64,000 nt of DNA from Neoarius graeffei (GCF_027579695.1 NC_083587.1:53575521-53639520), one strand, 5' to 3'. Positions 1 to 11,192 are shown, counted from the stretch's first letter. A program made the numbers and translations. Notes: generated by a model from the letters alone, not told the origin.

Positions 1-67
1 CTGGTCAAATGTTACTCTGATACAAGTGAAAGTTGTCCAGTCAAATTTTTACTTAAGTACTGAAGTA

Positions 68-235
68 TCCATCCATCCATCCATCATCTGTAGCCGCTTA
101 TCCTGTCCTACAGGGTCGCAGGCAAGCTGGAGCCTATCCCAGCCAACCATGGGCGAGAGGTGAGGTACACCCTGGACAAGTCGCCAGGTCATCGCAGGGC
201 TGACACACCGAGACAAACAACCATTCACACATTCA
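68..235 (-). repeat. SINE, 5'-truncated copy
   Basis: This is the 3' part of the common tRNA-derived SINE of this window with an ATCC-repeat tail. It is flanked by the 10-bp duplication TACTGAAGTA (58-67 and 236-245) and inserted into the hAT-like element. Confidence 0.85.
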
Positions 236-793
236 TACTGAAGTACTTGCTTTTAAAAATACTCAAGTATTAAAAGTACATTTTCTGTCAACGCATCGTT
301 GTATTATTGCCACAACGCTTACAAAACCTAATGCCGTTACCAAAGACAGAAATGTGAATTCACAAAATGAACGCATGCTGTGCCATCATGGTGGTTTAAC
401 GTTAAGCTAGCTAGTCAGTGAAATGCCACCTGACATGCTAGCAAACTCTTTTCACACTCGAAATCATATTGGGTAGCTAACGCTACTTGAAAATAAACGT
501 TTCTACATTGTTTATTTGGCAAGATTATGCTAAAACATATTTCTGAAAGGACTTCGGATAAGTTAACATTATTCATGTTAGCGTAACTCTGTTTTTACAT
601 GCTAACTAACAGTGTCCAAGTTAACTAGCTATGTGTTAACGTTAGCCGTGGACAAGGCGATGGCAACTTGGCGGGCAAATCCATAGAAAGTCATTTGACT
701 AACCAGACTGCATAGCTATTGCGACGTTATCGCTAGCTCTAAAAGCACACACAACTTCGTTGCAAGCTTTCTCTTGGAATAAAACGTTTATAC

Positions 794-916
794 CTCGATA
801 TGCTTCCGCAGGTTGGATGGCGAGTTTTTGTAGGCCGTGATGTGGTTCGTTTTCGGCAAACAAAGCAAACATTTAAAACGAAACGAATCTTTAATCCTTT
901 CAGAAAACTGAAACAT
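794..916 (-). CDS. BED-type zinc finger exon of a transposase (partial)
   Basis: The exon has 41 codons from an ATG at 916 to a CATATCGAG/GTATAA donor. It reads MFQFSERIKDSFRFKCLLCL and then NSPSNLRKHIE. The CxxC pair plus SNLRKHI is the N-terminal part of a BED zinc finger, the DNA-binding domain of hAT transposases and ZBED proteins. The second His ligand would be in the next exon to the left, beyond the window. The frame is intact. Confidence 0.65.
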
Positions 917-1320
917 GGGTTCTAGGTAAAGCCATGAGTGCGTGCATTCCCCAGAAGAACCGCCTCCTTCTATTCTGCCATCACCTGATCGTGTTAAATA
1001 ATGCTGCGGAGAAATCACTGAACTTGATTTATACAGTCTATGGACGTGACGTGACCCTAGTGATTACTGATCAGCTGTCTCAGTGTCACCTGCGAAAAAA
1101 CCATCACGTTTTAGAAAAGAAAACAAAAAACATCCACTTTCAAAGCCGCTTCATAGTAACGAGTAACGAGGACCTTGATAGAAATGTAGTGGAGTGAAAA
1201 GTACGATATTTGTCTTTCAAATGTAGTGAAGTTAAAGTCGTAAGTTTCCAAAAAAAAAGTACAGATACTCAAGTAAATGTACTTCGTTACTGTCCACTTC
1301 TGTACAGATTATGACGTTAA

Positions 1321-2368
1321 AGGGGTCTCATCTCATCTCATCTCATTATCTCTAGCCGCTTTATCCTTCTACAGGGTCGCAGGCAAGCTGGAGCCTATCC
1401 CAGCTGACTACGGGTGAAAGGCGGGGTACACCCTGGACAAGTCGCCAGGTCATCACAGGGCTGACACATAGACACAGACAACCATTCACACTCACATTCA
1501 CACCTACGGTCAATTTAGAGTCACCAGTTAACCTAACCTGCATGTCTTTGGACTGTGGGGGAAACCGGAACACCCGGAGGAAACCCACACGGACACGGGG
1601 AGAACATGCAAACTCCACACAGAAAGGCCCTCGCCGGCCACGGGGCTCGAACCCGGACCTTCTTGCTGTGAGGCGACAGCGCTAACCACTACACCACCGT
1701 GCCGCCCGTTAAAGGGGTACCAAATATAATATATACAGTTGCTGATGTGACAAAGTAACGTATTCTTAAGTATTCTATCAAATTTATATACTAGAAAACA
1801 ACGAAATATCTTGGTAATTGTAAATATAATAGTCGGTACGCTAAACGGCACAAGAGTCGCCATTTTTAAAAGACCGTGACGTCAGCCCTACCCACTGCAC
1901 TAGGAGAGAAGCGTGTAATCATGGCGTCGGGCGCATCAAGTGAAAGCAACAGCTCTGTCGAATCATACGAAGAGATCCCGCAAAAGACACGTCTGGAGGA
2001 TCGTTATGCTTTCCATCGGTCCTGTTATTACACCCGAAAGCAACACACTGTGGCATTGTGTAGCCGATCACTTACAATTCATCCTACTTTCCGATTCACA
2101 CGTGCTAGTCCCAACCTCAATGAGCCAACACAACTGGGCACATACATACGTCATGAGTGTTACGCAGAGAAAATGAACGTGCATTCTGATTGGATAAAAT
2201 GAATATCATGGCGGGCTGTTCAAACTGCGGAAATAGTTTGCTCGAGCTACTTTCAAAACACTATAACTTTCCAACCTTAGAACAAAAAACTTTTGTAAGT
2301 CTTGAATAAGGTTCGTTAATGTGTGTTTTATTGTTATATTTACTCTATATATTGCCCTCTGTTCCCCT
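1321..2368. mobile_element. TTAA-flanked DNA transposon remnant split by a SINE
   Basis: The ends match as inverted repeats starting AGGGGTAC (left) and AGGGGAAC (right, reverse strand), followed by a shared AATATATA-containing stretch. Both ends abut TTAA (1317-1320 and 2369-2372). TTAA duplications are used by piggyBac and Kolobok superfamilies. A SINE sits a few bases inside the left end. A possible N-terminal coding exon begins with ATG at 1921 (MASGASSESNSSVESYEEIP), an acidic Ser-rich start of a kind seen in fish transposon proteins, but the frame soon loses any recognisable match. Confidence 0.55.
1327..1707 (-). repeat. SINE, full-length copy
   Basis: Full-length tRNA-derived SINE. 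On the minus strand it starts GGCGGCACGGTGGTGTAGTG, has A box (TGGTGTAGTGG) and B box (GGTTCGAGCCC) promoter elements and ends in a GATGAGATGAGA tail. The 11-bp duplication GTTAAAGGGGT lies at 1316-1326 and 1708-1718. Confidence 0.92.
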
Positions 2369-2727
2369 TTAAGTAAAATAAAGAGTACATGGACTTGACA
2401 GCTCTTGAGGATCGAAATACTGTACAAAATGGATACTGTGCATGACACGTCTGAAAACACTTTAGAAACATGTCCCGTGTATAATAAATATAAAACTGCA
2501 TCACCAAGAGTCGAGCTACAAAAACAGATGCAGGTAGTTTTTCGGCTTTTCGAGGCTCAGAAAAACGCCAACGTCACAAGGACTGAAAGGAGCTTTTGCT
2601 ATAACGACCAACATGAAGGTTTTCGGTCATCCAGATCTCTTAAAATATCTACTAATTGCCAAATTATTAAAATATCATTCACATTTTAACGACTAATACA
2701 AACCATTTCAATCCCGAACGTAAATAC
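2369..2727. other. Intronic or downstream DNA, no supported gene
   Basis: Open frames here (for example 2405-2689 plus) show no recognisable domain. I see no exon of the flanking minus-strand gene. Confidence 0.4.
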
Positions 2728-2892
2728 CTTGCGATGAAGCATTTTTTTTCCCGGGATGTGGCGTGAAATAACCTTCCGCCCGTGTGCTGATAGGCGTGAG
2801 GTTACCAGAAGTGCATCTTTTTAAAGACGGTTCAACAAAGGTAACCCTGGGCGCATCTTTCGAGGGCTGCAGTCCGACAGCATGGCGAGTCT
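2728..2892 (-). CDS. cep72: cep72-like exon 6 (YFTPHP motif)
   Basis: This exon is 165 bp. The acceptor is TTTTTCAACCATCAG and the donor is CAAG/GTATTT. It enters in the phase left by exon 5 and reads ETRHAVGLQPSKDAP and then TRAEGYFTPHPGKKN. YFTPHP is a short motif I associate with the CEP72 linker. It leaves in phase 1, so at least one further exon must lie to the left. I see no convincing exon 7 between 1 and 2727. Confidence 0.7.
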
Positions 2893-3400
2893 CTGATGGT
2901 TGAAAAAGTACCAATTAACATTTATTTATTTACAGTGAAGAAACTGTACATGTACAACTTGATCCGTTTTAGTTCCAATGTTCCAAACACAAACTATAAG
3001 GAAGAAAGTGTAATTTGCACTGAGCCAATATTTTGAGGTGCTAAAAGAGCCAAGTGTGTTCTAACTGAGGAAGAGATATGGCGCCCTCTTGTGGACCCAC
3101 AGACTTTTAAACAGGGTATAAATTACGCTCACCAGCTTGATGACATTTCCTAAGTTTGGATTGAAATTCCTAAATGGAGGATTGAACAATTAAATCACTT
3201 TAATGACTTGAATTATTAAAAACACCAAATTTCATTAATCATAAAATTCAAAATGATACACACCTGTTTCTGTGAAGACAATAATCCTGAATCATAATCT
3301 CGGAGTAAATTTAGAATTTCAGACGGATTTTCTGAAAAAGAGTGGAAAATATCAAAATAATATTATATAATAAATATATAATTTGTTGTTTTCAAATATG
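2893..3400. other. cep72-like intron 5 sequence, no gene seen
   Basis: AT-rich unique-looking sequence between exon 6 and the LINE fragment. Confidence 0.5.
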
Positions 3401-4060
3401 TTTATTGTGAAACGTTTCTTTCCACAAGGTACTTCGACTGACATTCACATGTTTCTTTTAAGAAAAACTTACACATAAACAAACTGCAAGGAAATGCCCA
3501 TACATACACAGATGACAAAACTAATCCTGATGAGAACAATAATAAAGGCACAATAAAAATAAACAATAAAAATAACTGCAATACACTGTAAATAGGATGT
3601 AAAATACAAGACCTACAGGACAACATCAAACATTTTGAATTGTATCAAGCGATGTCGAGTATTAATGGAACATTCATGTATGTATTCTAAACACTCCTCC
3701 CACACATACGGAGGTATTGGAATTCCAAGCTCTGTTTCCCATTTGTCCTTTAAAGTGCTCGTTCTGGGTTGGTCCATACTCAGCAGTGTGTGATATAGCG
3801 GAGAGATTATGAAACGAGAATTGGCAGATATTTTCATGGAGATCTCCAAAGTATCTGGCCCTACCACCTCAAAATTAGGAAGATGTGTTTTGACATAATT
3901 CCTAATCTGAAGATATCTGAAAAAATGAGTCTGTGGTAAGCCAAATTTCTGCTGGAGTTGTTGAAAAGAAGCAAAGGTGCCCCAAATGTACAGGTTAATA
4001 AATATATAATTTAATATGGGGGGGGGGGGATCAGCAAAACTAGAACTAACAATGAACAAT
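3400..4060 (-). mobile_element. L1/Tx1-type LINE, 3' end fragment
   Basis: A minus-strand frame at about 3620-4000 reads FASFQQLQQKFGLPQTHFFR, then YLQIRNYV and WETELGIPIPPYVWEECLEY. This is the characteristic C-terminal region of ORF2 proteins in L1/Tx1-clade fish LINEs, downstream of the reverse transcriptase. About 200 bp of 3' UTR follows. The 5' side is truncated at a poly-G run near 4020. It lies in cep72 intron 5. Confidence 0.7.
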
Positions 4061-4140
4061 GGATTAGACGTGTGTGATAACAGCTCACTATTCTTTCGTT
4101 ATTAGCAAAGTGAGCATTTTCACCAACTGATTTCGTCTAC

Positions 4141-4310
4141 CTCGTAAACGAGTGGACTCTGGTTTGCTGTTCTCTTCAGTGGGAGCATCTTGAGTCAATA
4201 TGTTCCTGTTCCCATCAAAGTTGGGATCCAGCACCGTTTCCTCATTACCTTCTCGAAGCATGAGCTTTGACATCATCTTGTTCGCTGAAGCAATCCGAGA
4301 ATTGCTGCTC
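4141..4310 (-). CDS. cep72: cep72-like exon 5 (linker)
   Basis: This exon is 170 bp. The acceptor is CCCCCCACAG and the donor is GTAGAC. In the phase set by exon 4 it stays open and reads SSNSRIASANKMMSK, then an acidic and polar linker with no predicted fold. Support comes from phase continuity and position; the linker itself is not conserved enough for me to recognise. Confidence 0.65.
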
Positions 4311-4544
4311 CTGTGGGGGGAAAAAAAGTTATAGGTCGCTTATATGGTTTTACTTTTTCTGCTACTTTGTAGCTCAAGATTTTGAATTAAGGGTGTCTGT
4401 TTCTGAGATAATACAACAATTAATTATTCCACGAAATCAAGTCGTATATGAGCTGATAGCCGACGAGGCGCGTAGCACCGAGTTGGCTATTGAGGTTTTT
4501 CACCCACATGACCAAGTCATGTGATGCATCGTTAGGCTGCCATT

Positions 4545-4966
4545 TTGGACGTCACGGCTCGAATCAGTCTGAATGCGAGGAAGGCGACAAACGAAAAACA
4601 TAAAAGAAAAAGGAGCGAGATGCAGAAAACACCTTCACTATCCAGCGACGTAAGGCATTTACAGGGCGAGCAGAGGGAGAGGTATTTGCAAAAATTGAGG
4701 TTAGCAGGCTTAGAGAACGACGTTTACCTGCTTCCACCAGGATTGTTCACTGACGTACGGAAGTACACGAAGCCCTCGTCTTTACCTGACTTCGGCCCAC
4801 ATGATCTGTATACCCATGTCGTTAAAAACCCATCGCCATACACAGGTATTGATCTGAAAGCGTACAAGAGTTTGGATGCCTACAAATATTTTGTGTCAGG
4901 CTGAATAACATGCCTACATCAGCGGGTCGTCCCTGGAGCCGGTGGTCGCCATCTGATTACAGCTAA
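4545..4966 (+). pseudogene. Transposon-protein exon broken by an in-frame TGA
   Basis: It opens MDVTARISLNARKATNEK and contains LRLAGLENDVYLLPPGLFTD, HDLYTHVVKNPSPYTGIDL and KAYKSLDAYKYFVSG. This is the pattern I associate with uncharacterised fish and cnidarian transposon proteins that also carry SWIM and YqaJ-nuclease domains. At 4902-4904 a TGA stands where relatives have Trp after FVSG. The same frame stays open past it (ITCLHQRVVPG, then HLITAK) to a GT at 4967. I read this as one nonsense mutation in an otherwise open exon. Confidence 0.5.
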
Positions 4967-5157
4967 GGTTTGTTCACATTTTCATTTACTTTCGGTCCTC
5001 AGGATAAACAAAATGTTATTAAATGTCATTGAAATAACTTCTTAGTCTGTTGAGACATGGCCCGTTATAAATTTGCTGTTACCAGGCAATGACCAAGAAC
5101 TGTATTATTAGGGTCGGTGTCTGTGTTGTAGCAGTGTACTAGCAGCTAGCTGTTAGC

Positions 5158-5713
5158 ACTAGCTAATGTCAACAACATAGTAGCTAGTATGTTACTGTAG
5201 CAATGTTTACGTTCAGTCATTTGGATGACTGTTAAAACCTTTCAGTCTCAAGTTTTTCCTTTACTGTATTTACTAGTTTACTGTAATTATGATCCGGCAG
5301 CTATTTACACCGGATCCAGTGTAAATAGCTGCCGGAGTGTGCTCCGGCTTGCTCCCCCTCAAATTAAGCAGCGCACTCCGGGAGCAAGCCGGAGCGCGCT
5401 GCTTAATTTGAGGGGGAGCAAGCCGGAGCGCGCTGCTTAATTTGAGGGGGAGCAAGCCGGAGCGCGCTGCTTAATTTGAGGGGGAGCAAGACGGAGCGCG
5501 CTGCTTAATTTGAGGGGGAGCAAGCCGGAGCGCGCTCCGGCAGCTATTTACACTGGATCCGGTGTAAATAGCTGCCGGATCATAATTACAGTAAACTAGT
5601 AAATACAGTAAAGGAAAAACTTGAGACTGAAAGGTTTTAACAGTCATCCAAATGACTGAACGTAAACATTGCTACAGTAACATACCAGCTACTATGTTGT
5701 TGACATTAGCTAG
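5158..5713. repeat. Long inverted repeat (about 215-bp arms) around a 34-bp tandem array
   Basis: The left arm 5158-5372 and right arm about 5497-5713 are almost perfect reverse complements, for example CTAGCTAATGTCAACAACAT at the left start and its complement at the right end. The arms contain a nested palindrome around CCGGATCCAGTG. The core is about four head-to-tail copies of a 34-bp unit (GCTTAATTTGAGGGGGAGCA plus AGCCGGAGCGCGCT), with one unit inverted in the left arm. Confidence 0.9.
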
Positions 5714-6074
5714 CTTGACCTTCAAAATGGCGGACACCGGGGCGTCACGTGACCCTGTGACGTCAGGTGAAATACCTCAATAAGCCATGTACGATGAGAC
5801 TGAGTGGAATAACTGGCTTATTCTATCCACATTCATTGGATTTTGAGAAACGGAGCATTTTTATTTTTTGCAAATTCGATAAATAAAGAAAGTGCCATCT
5901 TGCCAAGGTATAGAATAGCTTTAGACATTTATTTAATTCTTCCTTGGACATTTCAGTCATGTAATTTTCAAACTTCTTTGAGCTTTTGAACCAGTCTGAA
6001 AAAAATTTCAAATTTTAATGCTTAAAAGTTGAACATAAACAAACCAGCAAAATGACAGTAGCAATTTATGAAAA

Positions 6075-6122
6075 ATGCTATAATAATAATAATAATAATT
6101 CGGGGGGGGGGGGGGGGGGGGG
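6075..6122. repeat. Microsatellite (TAA)n followed by poly-G
   Basis: A run of TAA units is directly followed by about 20 G residues. Confidence 0.9.
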
Positions 6123-6615
6123 AGTTACGTTCTTACCATAAAATACTTTCATTCCATATTTTGTTGCTTTTCTTTTTGTATTTTTTGGGGTTTTGTTTTC
6201 GAGTAGATATTTTATTTCATCCTCGGTTGGTTCAGCAACACGCTCCGCCATTTTGTTCTTCTCTACTCACGGTATATGAGCTGATAGCCTAGTAGTAGAG
6301 TAGCCAATCAGAGCGCGTAATTGCTCATATCCAGTGAATATGGATAGAATGATACAACATATAGCATATATAAAAAAAATAGTTAGCCAGTGGTTCCAGA
6401 CAATACCATTTAGACAGGCATAGAAGCCACGCCTCTTTCATAATAATATACCAGTAATAAAGAGCTGCATGTGTAAAAATGGACTTTAAAACAACTTATC
6501 AAGCTGAATAAACCCTGTTCTGAATCTGTACGGATGTAATATTTTGATTAGTCAGTCAATCTCTACACCACTAGTAATTGAAAATATAAAATATATTTTC
6601 TTATTAAAGAAAAAC

Positions 6616-6730
6616 CTGTTCTTTATATCCATTGTAGAAAGTGGAGATTTCTGACTGGACTCGAATCCCGACTCTGCAGAGAAGTGCATGAGAGCTGCTT
6701 TTCTCTCTCTGTCTCTCACAACAGAGTCGT
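6616..6730 (-). CDS. cep72: cep72-like exon 4 (LRR cap end)
   Basis: The acceptor is CTTATCTTGACAG. The split codon completes as Asp to give DDSVVRDRERKAALMHFS, the conserved segment following the LRR cap in CEP72/LRRC36 proteins, then a Ser-rich stretch. The donor (AACAG/GTTTTT) is weak, so the 3' border is less sure than the 5' border. However, the resulting phase 2 joins exon 5 in frame. Confidence 0.78.
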
Positions 6731-6816
6731 CTGTCAAGATAAGAACATAAAAACCGTGCACTTACACGTATCCAAGATCAACGCTAGTGTCTAGTGTACT
6801 GAGGTAACAAACGTAC

Positions 6817-7009
6817 CGAGTTTACGAAGCTTGGAGATTGCCTGGACTAAGTATAGGCGGTAATAGGGATCTTTCTGAACAACAGGGTTCAGTCTCAGAT
6901 CCAACTCCTTTAGATTTTGAAGGCTGCCTAAAGACTGGACGTCCTGAAGAGAGGAGATCCTGTTGTAATACAGATTCAAGTTCTCAAGCAACGTTAAATG
7001 CAGAATTCC
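6817..7009 (-). CDS. cep72: cep72-like exon 3 (LRRs 2-3 and cap)
   Basis: This exon is 193 bp. The acceptor is TTGTTTTCCAG and the donor is GTACGT. It enters in phase 0 and leaves in phase 1. It reads GILHLTLLENLNLYYN and then the LDLRLNPVVQKDPYYRLYL signature of the CEP72/LRRC36 pair, ending in KLRKL, where the family continues with DD. The clean match indicates a functional exon despite the surrounding repeats. Confidence 0.88.
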
Positions 7010-7184
7010 CTGGAAAACAAAATAGAAAAGGAATTAAAATTCCACACAGTACAAAATTATCTTTGGTTAAAATAGTTAAAAATCATGATGCCTGCTGAGA
7101 AAAAAAAAGGGAAGAGATTGTCCATGATGGGACACGCTGTTGTAGGAAAATACAATAATCAACAATGAGAAGACGAAACCTTTG

Positions 7185-7251
7185 TCACATGCACACTTTC
7201 AAGCACTGTGAAATTCATCCTCTGCATTTAACCCATCTGAAGCAGTGAACG

Positions 7252-7288
<37 letters not shown>

Positions 7289-7560
7289 AGAGCAGTGGGC
7301 AGCCACAGCAGAGCGCCCAGAGAGCAGTCAGGGGTTCGGTACCTTGCTCAAGGACACCTCAGTCCAAGGCCGCCCCACATCAACCTAACTGCATGTCTTT
7401 TGGATTGTGGGGGAAACCGGGGCACCCGGAGGAAACCCACGCAGACACAGGGAGAACATGCAAACTCCACACAGAAAGGCCCTCGCCGGCCACTGGGTTT
7501 GAACCCGGAACCTTCTGGCTGTGAGGCGACCGTGCTAACCACTACACCACCGTGCCACCC
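7185..7560 (-). repeat. Composite SINE with (AC)n tract
   Basis: Read on the minus strand, it has the same tRNA-derived head as the main SINE family (7374-7560). It then continues into a different body containing a GAGCAAGGTACC-type segment, an (AC)n run at 7255-7287 and a tail ending with CACTTGAAAGTGTGCATG-like sequence. It is a chimera of two fish SINE bodies. Confidence 0.7.
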
Positions 7561-7561
7561 A

Positions 7562-8240
7562 CTAATGGGAGATATGCCGCCCACTAATCAGTTTGATGGC
7601 CGGTTTGGAACCACATACCAGTTCTTCATGTTTTGACAGCCAAAGAACTGGCTCTCAGCCAGGAAAACTGGTTCAAGAGTGGCACCAATAATTTGCTGGT
7701 CTAGAACCAAGAACTGCTTATGTCAGGGGCTGGGGGCAGGATTATCATGAACCACAAGTACAACTAAAATTGTGACCACCATTTTTAAAAAAACCACAGA
7801 GCTAGTGCAACATCTAGTCTGCCTAATCCAATGGTCGTCTTTTGTTATTCTTGGTGCTAGTGTTGCTGGGAAAGTAGATACATACATAGTGATGTAATGA
7901 AATGACTATGGTGGGTCTCGGACCAGTGGAAAAGCAAATCAGTTCTTCGAAGGTTCACAAGTTGAACCAACTCCAAACAGGCATTAGCATAAGCCCAGAA
8001 CTAGCAACTCGTTTATATTGGTGGAAAAGGGCCAGTAGTGTTATGAAACCCAACAAGGAGTTACTGAAGTGACCCAAAGTTGATTATATTGGGACCAGTA
8101 CGTCCCAGAAAAAAAGTGTTTTATTTCCCTTTTTACACAAAATGTTGCCAAGTACAATGGTTAATTTTATTATTGAATGACAAGTGTTAATCATTTACAC
8201 AGTTTATTTAAATGGAATTTAAAGGAGACATATTATGAAA
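7562..8240. other. cep72-like intron 2, no gene seen
   Basis: No recognisable coding or repeat structure, apart from a second AGGAGACA TTAA-type motif near 8218. Confidence 0.4.
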
Positions 8241-8540
8241 AATTTAAAGGAGATACACAGAACCTTTAATTTTTAAATACATTTCTGAGTGGATAGTATC
8301 TCCATCCTTGATTCTTGTATGCTGCATAAATGGGAATTTAAAAAAATATATATATTTTTGAGAGTTAAAAATCGACCACAAAGTTGGCATTCAAGCTGAG
8401 CCAGCCAGCCGAGTGCGTGACATCACAGCAGGAACCGGCTTTAAGTCTGAGGCCTTTGACAGCTATAGACCAAAGTCATATAAATAAAAATTTCTGGTGA
8501 AAGTAAGAAATACCGTTACCGACTTGCTCAACTAATGTAC

Positions 8541-9591
8541 AATTCGCACGGGATAAGTATTACCTATGGACCTCTGGTAATTCGCAATTACCCCTGCACC
8601 TCTGTGTTATTGTGTGGCGCATTCGGACGGGATAAGCAAAAGTCTGTAATTCACTGAATTTACAGACATTGTGACCGGATTGTGACAATCAATACAGTTG
8701 TAGCATGTTGGAAGTGCCAACATATTACTGTAGTACATTAATGGTGCATTAATAAGGTAGGATGAAAACACAGTAGGCATAAGAATAGCACTGTATCCAA
8801 ATTAAGAGAGGGGAAACGCATATGATAGGGATGCAGTATGTTTGCTCCATGCTCTCAAAATGAGAAGGCGGGGTCACTGCAAATGAAAACAGTCTCGAGA
8901 TGACAATGTAAGTGAACAGGCAGTTTATGGCGCTGTTTACACATAGCCGGGTATTTTGCTAAACGAACATTTGTCTTCCCTCCGTTAACCAAAATATCTT
9001 CGTATTGAGCCCTGTGATGACCTGGCGACTTGTCCAGGGTGTACCCCGCCTTTCGCCCGTAGTCAACTGGGATAGGCTCCAGCTTGCCTGCGACCCTGTA
9101 GAACAGGATAAAGCGGCTAGAGATAATGAGATGAGATGAGATCTTCGTATTGCTGTGTCATGGGGGTTAGCGTGGCTCCTTACCATATGCTGCCACACAA
9201 GCCATCCAGTTGAAGATTCTTCGTGCTTTCTTCTTGGAGTTCTTCTTGGAGCTGTTTCTGCTTATCTGGTTCAAATACGGGATAGGCCTACTACCACTTG
9301 CCCCTGAAATGTTGTTTATCAAAATTTCGCCCGTATCCTCTATTGTTCACTCCAGAAAAGTACAAGAGACGCGCATTTAATAATTACAAACACAGACATG
9401 CGCATTCACACGGGACTTGTATTACCACTGGACGTCTGTGTTTTGCCGAAACACAGTAGGTAATTCGTGGCGGAAATATTACTTGGCAAATTACGGACAT
9501 GGCGCATTCGCACGGGACTAAGAACTCAGACATTCTCTGTAATTATTCCGAATTACCAGAGGTCCACAGGTAATACTTATCCCGTGCGAAT
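8541..9591. mobile_element. Inverted-repeat DNA element (ATTCGCACGGGAT ends)
   Basis: The left end reads ATTCGCACGGGATAAGTATT and the right end is its reverse complement. The match continues for about 40 bp with one or two differences. Further ATTCGCACGGGA-like subterminal copies occur in both arms (8626-8640, 9408-9420, 9504-9516). There is no coding frame, so it is a non-autonomous element nested in the TTAA element. Confidence 0.7.
9008..9140 (+). repeat. SINE, strongly 5'-truncated copy
   Basis: Only the last 133 bp of the SINE are present, between perfect 12-bp duplications ATCTTCGTATTG (8996-9007 and 9141-9152). 5' truncation with a duplication is the signature of target-primed reverse transcription. 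Confidence 0.9.
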
Positions 9592-10423
9592 ATGGCTTAA
9601 GACTGATTCAACTTCATTGATTGTGGGTTGACTCTCATTAAAAAACATTATAAAAAGGCGTTATAACTTATGCAACACACATGTACATGCATACATTTTC
9701 ACTGATAAAACGTAAAAGACTAATTAAATAATCAGTTGAATTGAGACGATCACATCCTGAAGCAAATTTAGCAACAACCGCAGGGAGGTCACTGCCCGAG
9801 CAATAATATGTCCCGTTTCGGGTTTTAGCAACAATCCTCAGCTCACACTCCGGGAGAACTGGTGCAACTGAACTTACAGGTACCTCCCTTTTCGTTTAAT
9901 TGTTGGTACTGCACTCTCTTTCAATACTTGTGTTATAGCCAACACTCCTTAACAGATCAGAGGTCTCGTACGAGTCTTCAGTAAAATGTGCAGAGCAGAG
10001 GAGAGATCACTTCATAGGCGCCCAATGTGCCCATGAACTTCTCGCAAAACGCATCCAAATCTTTGCAGTTTGAACATTCTTGGGCCATGAATGCAACGTA
10101 AATCCACCTTCTGTCGTGTTGCTGCACCAGCCAGCAACACATCTACGTGGCATGGCGATAAAGTAGCTCAAAATGGAGGCTCGGAGTTGCAGTCAGCTCT
10201 GTGTTTTAGTATAGCAGAAATGGCGATGAGACCGATAGACTTCCTGCTGTGACGTTACGGACGTCAAGGTCATTCACTCAGACCGCTACGTATATGAATC
10301 ACTTTAATCGTAAAAATTACTATATTAGGTTTATTGTTAACGCTTAAAACTATTCCTGTGCCATTCTTGAGGTCTCAAGGCATTTATAAACAAAAAGTGA
10401 GGCCATGGTTCTGCGTATCTCCT

Positions 10424-11182
10424 TTAAGTGTATGTCTACATACATGTGGGTATCTGGAGTGCCTACCGACCCACAAACTTCCAGTCAGTTTCTTTTGGGC
10501 TTTTATTTTACAAAAAATGAGCTTCAACAAGCTGTTCAGATTCGTCTCCCCTTTTTATCTCACAAGTGGAGCTCGTGAGTGGGAATTATCCCATCCCCTC
10601 ATCTGAGTATCTCCAATCATGGTTGAGAACTGCCTTTGGAAATGAATATTCATGAGGAAAGTGTGACACGATTGGCTGATGTAATATGAAGGCTGTGGCG
10701 ATCAACGGCTCATTATCATTTAAAGGAACAGGTGCTCAAATCGGCCATTTTGAACAGGGTGAGAAGGAAGCTGTGGGGTTTTATCCTTATGGTATTTTGA
10801 CCAAAGCATGTCACGGAGATTTCATTAAGACCTCGAGGAACTGTGGAAGAGGGGTATAATAATATAGGTCTTCTTTAATGCTGTGGAACATCTGCAAGGA
10901 AAGCTAGTTCCTGTTATCACTTACTTTATAGCAGAAAGTGCTTAAACAGTCATTCCATCACTAGCATCGGTTATTGTCCTCTTTTGAAGTTAATAAGACA
11001 AAACAAATGTAGCTCGTCATGTTACAGAGTAACCAGAAAGCATAAAGTCATTCATACTGGAGTGTTTCCGATGATACAAAGCAAAGACACTGGAAACTCC
11101 TTCTGTAAATGTAAAATACACAACTCCAGTGGCGTCGTTAGGCTCCATCACTCGGGGCTATAGGCCTGGGTATTTCCACCCT
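10424..11182. other. Intronic repeats, no gene seen
   Basis: It contains sequence resembling a further degraded DNA transposon (TTTAAAGGAACAGG near 10720, TTCTTTAATG near 10875) but no protein frame I recognise. Confidence 0.35.
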
Positions 11183-11192
11183 CAATAGAAGT

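Larger units (their letters stand above)
1..1302 (-). mobile_element. hAT-like DNA transposon, 5' end with BED-finger exon
   Basis: Read on the minus strand, the element begins at 1302 with CAGAAGTGGACAGTAACG, followed by sequence rich in alternating AAGTA/TACTT motifs typical of this fish hAT group. It contains a BED-finger exon at 794-916 and runs off the left edge. A truncated SINE interrupts it at 68-235. The other terminus and the catalytic region are not in the window. Confidence 0.6.
4390..5860 (+). mobile_element. DNA transposon remnant (SWIM/YqaJ-type cargo) with central hairpin
   Basis: Approximate inverted similarity links 4400-4545 (TTATTCCAC, GGCTATTGAGG, GCCATTTTG) to 5700-5850 read backwards. 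Inside lie a coding exon (4545-4966) and a long hairpin (5158-5713). The coding exon resembles the first part of proteins carried by ISL2EU/IS4EU-like fish transposons, but the family assignment is tentative and no complete transposase is present. Confidence 0.45.
8248..10423. mobile_element. TTAA-flanked DNA transposon with nested element
   Basis: The left end AGGAGATACACAGAACC and the reverse complement of the right end AGGAGATACGCAGAACC match over 17 bp with one difference. Each is abutted by TTAA (8244-8247 and 10424-10427). The interior has no transposase frame. It carries another inverted-repeat element (8541-9591) and a truncated SINE. Confidence 0.7.

Noticed and set aside
1876..2202. 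108-codon plus-strand frame
   Set aside because: Only the first 20-odd residues after the ATG at 1921 look protein-like; the rest shows no domain. Kept as a note under the TTAA element, not as a gene.
2405..2689. Possible further plus-strand gene
   Set aside because: No homology recognised and no splice or promoter context; it lies between repeats and cep72 exon 6.
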